From Lentisphaeria bacterium (GTDB lineage Bacteria > Verrucomicrobiota > Lentisphaeria > Oligosphaerales > Oligosphaeraceae), in the NCBI GenBank assembly GCA_016288215.1, contig JAEEYQ010000033.1:1-64000 (forward strand): 64,000 nucleotides of DNA, in the 5' to 3' direction. Shown here in pieces: positions 59,305 to 64,000 of the stretch. Numbering within the stretch: the stretch's first letter is position 1; each line of letters opens with the position of its first letter. Under the pieces are notes generated by a model. The model was not told the DNA's origin. It ran no database searches and saw only the letters and a list, made by a program, of their open reading frames with translations. A program made the translations under genes and the position numbers.

Positions 59305-60996
59305 TCATTCGTGGTAGTCTGGATTGATGACCATCAGCCAGCGGCGGTAGAGGGCCGCCAGCTCTGGCAGGCCATTGGCGTCGCAGATGGCGGCCGCATG
59401 GGCGAGGGTGGTGCCGTCGGGGTCATCCTCCATGCCTCCCGCCTTCAGACAGGAGGCCATGGCCTCTTGGGCCTCAGGGTATTTCCCCTGTTTGAAGCAG
59501 ACCCACGCCAAACTGTCCAAATAGGCGGCGGAGTCCGGCCGCTGCAGCAGGGCCTTTCGGATAAGTTCCTCCGCATAAACAAGTTCGCGGTCATGGTCGC
59601 AGAGGACATAGCCAAGGGAATTGGCGGTGTCAGGGGCATCGGGAGCCAATTTGTAGGCGACCCGCAGCTTGTCGATGGCCTCGTCCACCTTGCCCATCAG
59701 CTCGCAGATGGTGGCGTAGGTCAGATAGAAGCCGGCGTTGGCCAGCTGGCTGTCTCCATGCTCCATGGCCAGTTTCTCCACCTTGCCCAACAGCCCATAG
59801 GCGGCCTCCAAATTGCCGGCGGCCTTTTCAAGATACGCCTTCAGAAGCAACGCCTGAGGGGGCAGATTCTGGATATGATTGAGCAGAAGCAACCCGTGCT
59901 GCGGTCGGCCAGCGGAGAGCAGAAGTCGCGCCAGCTGAAGACGATAGAACAGATTCTGCGGTTCCTGGACCACCAGTCGGCTTTGGCTTTCGATGGCGTC
60001 GTCCAGGAGGTCATGCTTTTCGAAGAAGGCAACCGCCTCCTGCAGCAGCACGGGATGGAGTTCGCCGCTGTTGGCCAGCAGGTCGTTGATGACCTTCTGC
60101 AGTTCGGCATGGCGTCCAAGTGCCTGCAGCGTCTTGATTTGGCAAAGGGCATAGACTTCATATTCCGCCAGCGGATGGGGGGACGCCACCATGCGGAGGA
60201 CCTCCTCCAGCAGTGTCCATTGCTTCTCCTGCTCGCAGAGGCGGGCGAACTCCTGAAGTTGCTCCGGAGCGGTGTCCTTCCAATAGTCGGCGGAACTGGC
60301 CAGCTCCTCCAAGAGCTTCCGACAATGGCGGAAATAGCGGTTGGCCGTTCGTGGGAAGGATGTGTTGACGCCCCATGTCCAATAGAGCCGGGCCTGAGCC
60401 AATTTCAGCATGCCCAGATTCTCGCCATCAGCCTTTTTGTCCAAGGCGACGGCCTTCTTCAGCAGCTTCTCCGACTCACGGAAACGCCTCGCCTCGCAAA
60501 GGAACTGGGCCTGCATCAGATGGGACTTCACCCCCTTGGGGCAATAGGCCTTCATGAAGTCCTGCAGATGCTCAATGGCCTGCGTCAGCTGGGACGTGGA
60601 GCGCAGCAGCTCGCAATAGAACAGCTGGTGCAGCTCGCTGTCCGGATGCCGACGGGCCAACGGCTCCATCAGCTCCAGGGCCTTTGCATGCTGCCCCGCT
60701 GAGATAAATGGCATAATTGCCTGAACCACAGGAACTTCCGCATCTGGAAGCAAATCCGCCGCCTTCAGCAACTGGCGGGCAAAATCCTCCTGGCTGCATG
60801 GCGGCGTCTCATGGGAGAGGAAAACCCCGTAGGCATATTCCGCCCAGGCCCGTGCCTCCTTGGCCTCTAAAGCGGAAAGGCACAGACTCCATGAGTCCGT
60901 GCCTTGTCCTGAATTCGCGGCATTCGCCATCTCCGCAGAAACTCCCGTCACCCAACCGGCAAGAATCAAGATGATGCAGGCAAGGGTGGATTTCAT
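59305..60996 (-). CDS. Exported tetratricopeptide-repeat protein
   Basis: The 563-residue protein starts with a signal peptide (MKSTLACIILILAGWVTGVSA) and is otherwise built of helical repeats, with clear TPR units near the C-terminus (VDEAIDKLRVAYKLAPDAPD, AEELIRKALLQRPDSAAYLD). It probably scaffolds a periplasmic assembly; partners are unknown. A GTG start at 61035, overlapping the stop of the 29-codon gene as GTGA, would add 13 residues before the signal peptide, so translation coupling is possible and the start is not certain. Confidence 0.8.
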   Translation of the reverse strand: MKSTLACIILILAGWVTGVSAEMANAANSGQGTDSWSLCLSALEAKEARAWAEYAYGVFLSHETPPCSQEDFARQLLKAADLLPDAEVPVVQAIMPFISAGQHAKALELMEPLARRHPDSELHQLFYCELLRSTSQLTQAIEHLQDFMKAYCPKGVKSHLMQAQFLCEARRFRESEKLLKKAVALDKKADGENLGMLKLAQARLYWTWGVNTSFPRTANRYFRHCRKLLEELASSADYWKDTAPEQLQEFARLCEQEKQWTLLEEVLRMVASPHPLAEYEVYALCQIKTLQALGRHAELQKVINDLLANSGELHPVLLQEAVAFFEKHDLLDDAIESQSRLVVQEPQNLFYRLQLARLLLSAGRPQHGLLLLNHIQNLPPQALLLKAYLEKAAGNLEAAYGLLGKVEKLAMEHGDSQLANAGFYLTYATICELMGKVDEAIDKLRVAYKLAPDAPDTANSLGYVLCDHDRELVYAEELIRKALLQRPDSAAYLDSLAWVCFKQGKYPEAQEAMASCLKAGGMEDDPDGTTLAHAAAICDANGLPELAALYRRWLMVINPDYHE

Positions 60997-61031
60997 GTCA
61001 CTGCCAGGGAATGTTTCCGCGAATCGAAAAA

Positions 61032-61121
61032 TCACTTCTTCTTATGGCGCATCGCCTTCAACTGCTTCCGGCGCTTATGCTTCGCGATCTTCTTTCTGCG
61101 TTTCTTCTTGACGGATCCCAT
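61032..61121 (-). CDS. 29-residue basic protein of the AURKAIP1/COX24 type
   Basis: The reverse strand encodes MGSVKKKRRKKIAKHKRRKQ then LKAMRHKKK, ending in TGA. AGGAA lies 7 nt before the ATG. More than half of the residues are Lys or Arg. Small proteins of this pattern are annotated as AURKAIP1/COX24-domain proteins in several bacterial phyla and resemble small ribosome-associated proteins. I found it by reading the sequence directly since it is very short. Its stop overlaps a GTG that could start the TPR gene. Confidence 0.82.
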   Translation of the reverse strand: MGSVKKKRRKKIAKHKRRKQLKAMRHKKK

Positions 61122-61322
61122 GTTTCGTTTCCTGTTTTGAGCGTTGGCGTTCGATGGACAAAAGCCAGGTTACTCACCTGTAAAAATGTATCATATAATG
61201 TATTCTGCCAGATGATTTTTGCAACTCATCACCTCACATTTTGTCGCCAACCGCCATGGAATCCACGGAATCCCCCGCGTTGGCCATGGCCTGCGCCCCG
61301 CTCTAATTCGCTTTTCGCTTCA

Positions 61323-61466
61323 TGTGACGAGGGACGAGGGACGGGAGACGCGAGACGCGAGACGCGAGACGGGAGACTTATAAATCACTGACAAACCGTT
61401 ACTTCCACTCTTCGCTTTCCACTCTTTTCACTTTTCTTGTCTCACGTCTCGCGTCTCACGTCCCAA
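61323..61466. repeat. GACGGGAGACG-type low-complexity inverted block
   Basis: GACGAGGGACGAGGGACGGG and GACGCGAGACG runs (61323-61377), then TTTTCACTTTTC-like sequence, then the reverse-complement type GTCTCACGTCTCGCGTCTCA (61439-61466). The layout parallels 2726-2932. The 61122-61528 gap has no gene. Confidence 0.75.
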
Positions 61467-61528
61467 TCTATAGTCATAAATCATTGTAGCATAATATATT
61501 ATGATTATAATGCAATATTTTTACTGTC

Positions 61529-63154
61529 TCATTCGTTAAAACCCTTTGACATCCACGAGGAGGCCGCAGATTGCGGATAGCGGGTGGTGAAGGCATTCCA
61601 CTGTTCGGTTGTCAGGCGACCACGGCAGCCGTTCAAATGGCAATGAATCAGAAATTTTCCCCCATTGCTCAGCTCCTCCGATTCCAGCGCCTTCATGGCC
61701 TCGTCATAGAAGGTAGTGGAATAGGCGGCCATGGCCAGAACAAGGTTCAGTCCCTCTTGGATGGCCTTCCGCCCTTTCAGCTCCAATAGCTTCCCGTGCA
61801 GGAACTTCCATGCCTCCGCCTCCGGTTTGACGGCCCATTTTGCCATGGCCTGATGCCGATGGCTGAAGGTGATGCCCTCCGGCAGGTCAAACGGCTCCTG
61901 ATCGCCCTGACGAGCACGGAGAACCAACATGTCCACCAGAACATCCCGAACATAGTCATCGGCGATGGGCGTCGGCCATTGCTCATAGTCGCCATTGGTC
62001 TTCTGCAACACCTTGACAAGCTGGTCGATGGAAGGGGCTCCTCCCATGGCAAGGAAGCGGACGGCAATCTCCTTAGGCGTGTGACCCCCTTGTGCCGCAA
62101 CATGTTCCAGCGTTTCTTTCAGGCCGGGCATCCGCCGCACGATGGCCGTCACCAACGCCGTGCATGCCACCGCCTCTGGACTTTCGCCGTCGTTCAACAC
62201 CGCCGTCAGCTTCGCCAAATCCTCCTCGGTCAGTTCCCCTTCCTGCCAAAGGATGCGGTTCACCTTGTCCACCGACGCCTGCTCCTGAATGCGCTCCTCC
62301 ATGGTGAGAGGCTTGACGGGAGCGGCATGGACCTCCTCCCGCAGTTTGTTTGTGAACAGTTGCAGCAGCGCATCGAGCCCCTTGCATTCCTCCCTCTGCT
62401 CCGGCGTCATTCGCCTCCAGTTGTTGTGGAGGTACGTCCCGATGGTCAGCCGCGCCAAGTACCCCAGTTCCTCCGACCGCAAGCTCGCCATGGCCTCGTC
62501 AAAGAACAGCCTTGAATAAGCGGACAGCGCAAAGACCCATGCCATCCGTTGCGGATTAAGCGGGCCGCCTTTCATCGTCTTCATCTGTGAGCAAGCGAAG
62601 TCCCATTCCTCCGCCTCCGGCTTGATGGCCAATTCCGCCATTGCCTTGTGACGAGGTTCGAACCCGATTCCCTCCGGCAGGGCGAAGGGCTTTTTGTCCA
62701 CCTGCCGAGCCCGATGGAGCATCATGGCCACCAGAATATCGATGCAGGCGTCATCCGCCGTGTAAATGCTGCTGCGATGATATTGCAGTTTTGCATCCTG
62801 AAGGGCCTGGGTGACGCGCTCAATCGTCAGCGGCTCGCCCATGGCAAGGAAAAATCCTGCAATCTCCTTTGGCATGTAGTTTCGTGTGGCGGCGGTGGTG
62901 GTCAGCATGTCCTTCAGGCCCGGAGCGTTCCGTGCGATGGCCACCTCCAACGCCTTGCAAACCACATGATAGTGTCCCTCGTAAGCCAAAGCCGCCTGAA
63001 TCATCTTCAGCTCGTCCTCCGTCACCGCCCCATCTTTCCAAAGAAGCGCGGACATCTTTTCGTATTCGACCTTATCGTTGGGCGTCATCGGAAGTTCCTT
63101 GCCAAACACAAGGCAGACAAGCAACATCGCCATAAGGCAAAACAGCTTTTTCAT
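61529..63154 (-). CDS. Exported protein with internal duplication, function unknown
   Basis: The 541-residue protein has a signal peptide (LFCLMAMLLVCLVFGKE). Two halves (about 25-265 and 290-535) are clearly homologous: WKDGAVTEDELKMIQAAL with WQEGELTEEDLAKLTAVL, PKEIAGFFLAMGEPLTIERV with PKEIAVRFLAMGGAPSIDQL, and FALPEGIGFEPRHKAMAELA with FDLPEGITFSHRHQAMAKWA. Each half is mostly helical. I know no family for it. It lies among other envelope genes (TPR protein, amidase), so an envelope role is plausible. Confidence 0.78.
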   Translation of the reverse strand: MKKLFCLMAMLLVCLVFGKELPMTPNDKVEYEKMSALLWKDGAVTEDELKMIQAALAYEGHYHVVCKALEVAIARNAPGLKDMLTTTAATRNYMPKEIAGFFLAMGEPLTIERVTQALQDAKLQYHRSSIYTADDACIDILVAMMLHRARQVDKKPFALPEGIGFEPRHKAMAELAIKPEAEEWDFACSQMKTMKGGPLNPQRMAWVFALSAYSRLFFDEAMASLRSEELGYLARLTIGTYLHNNWRRMTPEQREECKGLDALLQLFTNKLREEVHAAPVKPLTMEERIQEQASVDKVNRILWQEGELTEEDLAKLTAVLNDGESPEAVACTALVTAIVRRMPGLKETLEHVAAQGGHTPKEIAVRFLAMGGAPSIDQLVKVLQKTNGDYEQWPTPIADDYVRDVLVDMLVLRARQGDQEPFDLPEGITFSHRHQAMAKWAVKPEAEAWKFLHGKLLELKGRKAIQEGLNLVLAMAAYSTTFYDEAMKALESEELSNGGKFLIHCHLNGCRGRLTTEQWNAFTTRYPQSAASSWMSKGFNE

Positions 63155-63311
63155 GGACAGCTCCTTTCGTTGTTGTGTAACATCCTTATAACAAGCAACT
63201 TACGTAATAAAACCTCATGCCCCCAAAATTGCTAATAATTTACCCCCCCGAAAAATGGATTGTCAAGGGGCCTCTCACAACAATTTTCCCCAAAAAGCCA
63301 TTGCTCTATGT

Positions 63312-63347
63312 GTGACGAGAGACGAGAGATGCGAGACGAGAGATGCG
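63312..63347. repeat. Short GACGAGAGACG-type low-complexity block
   Basis: GTGACGAGAGACGAGAGATG and GCGAGACGAGAGATGCGG continue the GAGACG family. The 63155-63569 gap otherwise holds nothing I can assign. Confidence 0.6.
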
Positions 63348-63569
63348 GCCCGAAAAGCGGGAAACGAAAAAACGCACACAGAGGGGCCTAGAAGGGCCAT
63401 GTTGCAAAGCGGGTATTAATATACCACAAAGGATGCAAAATCAAAGGAAGGGCCACTACAACGCACGCAAAGGGCATATCGCCTCTCAAAAAGGGGTGCA
63501 CGAACGTCCTTCGCGCACATTTTCGGCTGCGCCTCCAGACGGCCCGAAACGGCCCGTCGTCAACAGCGA

Positions 63570-64000
63570 CTATTGGACGCTGACGGGCTTTGCCGCCGGC
63601 ATTTTGGGCTTCAAGGCGTCACGGAATTCATTGACGCTGTTGCACAGCGCCCTGGCGATCTGCTCCTGATAGCGGATCTGCTGAAGCTTCGCCCGCTCCG
63701 ACGGATTGGAGATGAAGCCCATCTCCACCAGCATGGCGGGAACGGCGTTGTCCTTCAGCACCACATAGCGCATGCGACGGGAACCCCGGTCCGCTCCGTG
63801 GCAAAGCCCTTTGAGCTGCCGCTGGGCCAAATAGCCCAAAAGGGTGTTCTCCTTGTCCACCGCCGTGGCGGCGCAGGCGGCCTTGGCCACCACATTGTCC
63901 CGCGTGGGCGGCATCCCCAACGGCGTCGCCGTGTAGACTTCGATGCCCGACGCGGACGTGGCCTCCGCCGCGTTGCAATGGAGGCTGATGAACAAATCCG
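63570..64000 (-). CDS. N-acetylmuramoyl-L-alanine amidase (Amidase_3 type), C-terminal part, cut by window edge
   Basis: Cell-wall amidases of this type cleave the bond between MurNAc and the stem peptide, using zinc. The last 143 residues are present: LFISLHCNAAEATSASGIEV with a zinc-binding His, LKDNAVPAMLVEMGFISNPS with the catalytic Glu, and a terminal helix IARALCNSVNEFRDAL. The frame is open at the right edge, so the N-terminal part and any signal peptide lie outside. The family is secure; the specific gene name is not. Confidence 0.92.
   Translation of the reverse strand, partial: DLFISLHCNAAEATSASGIEVYTATPLGMPPTRDNVVAKAACAATAVDKENTLLGYLAQRQLKGLCHGADRGSRRMRYVVLKDNAVPAMLVEMGFISNPSERAKLQQIRYQEQIARALCNSVNEFRDALKPKMPAAKPVSVQ

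Noticed and set aside
62650..62675. tRNA T-arm-like string GGTTCGAACCC
   Set aside because: It lies inside the duplicated exported-protein gene and no acceptor, D or anticodon arms can be formed around it. I found no tRNA or rRNA in the window.

Overview
The window reads as a piece of a GC-rich bacterial chromosome, probably from the Lentisphaerota or a close relative in the PVC superphylum. Three things point there: a run of three prepilin-like proteins with an N-terminal FTLIELLVV helix and a C-terminal H-x9-DG motif, many predicted glycan-active proteins (GHL10-like, DUF4091, DUF5107, GH78-like, SGNH), and a eukaryotic-type HisA. The assignment is inference; no rRNA or tRNA is present to test it. 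Coding is dense. Nearly all long antisense open frames are shadows of high-GC genes.

Layout. 1-10565: edge-truncated GTP-type PEP carboxykinase, PRPP-synthetase-like protein, AsnS, a PurF-like protein lacking its glutaminase cysteine, an SH3/coiled-coil exported protein, a CoaB-type protein with a degenerate decarboxylase half, eukaryotic-type HisA and an unknown protein. 10566-13943: repeat-rich DNA around an alkaline-phosphatase-like gene and a GH24 endolysin-like gene. 13944-16581: three prepilin-like paralogues. 16692-26263: a presumed catabolic locus (two GHL-type proteins, a beta-sandwich protein, an esterase, an HpcH/HpaI aldolase, a sodium:solute symporter and a GntR/FCD regulator). 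26264-28097: a decayed islet with a DUF3791/DUF3990 pair whose second gene is broken, a higBA pair with a broken toxin, and an IS200/REP-type transposase remnant. 28880-37009: a nearly complete aromatic amino acid cluster, aroF-tyrA-aroB-aroA-aroC then pheA-aroE/aroK. 37146-47128: nagB-nagA, acpP-fabF, pgpH-ybeY-corC-nudix and a GH78-like enzyme. 47131-53167: a hydrolase, a DUF5107 protein and a DUF4091 protein separated by copies of a 194-bp palindromic element. 53273-64000: YicC, a repeat island, lexA-ruvA-ruvB, murF, a TPR lipoprotein-like or periplasmic protein, a 29-residue basic gene, an internally duplicated exported protein and an edge-truncated cell-wall amidase.

The most striking signal is the leader of the aromatic cluster. 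A good sigma70-type promoter is followed by a 31-codon open frame containing Phe-Phe-Tyr-Tyr-Arg-Ser-Trp-Tyr-Phe, then a perfect 13-bp terminator hairpin with a U-run, then aroF. Alternative pairings can be drawn, so this looks like ribosome-mediated attenuation that senses all three aromatic amino acids at once.

The second theme is the non-coding DNA. At least three palindromic repeat families and three low-complexity families (GACGGGAGACG-type, TAATTCC-type, CTAG-rich) fill most gaps and in several places supply the stop codon of the neighbouring gene. A broken REP-type transposase carries one end of the 194-bp element, which links it to that element.
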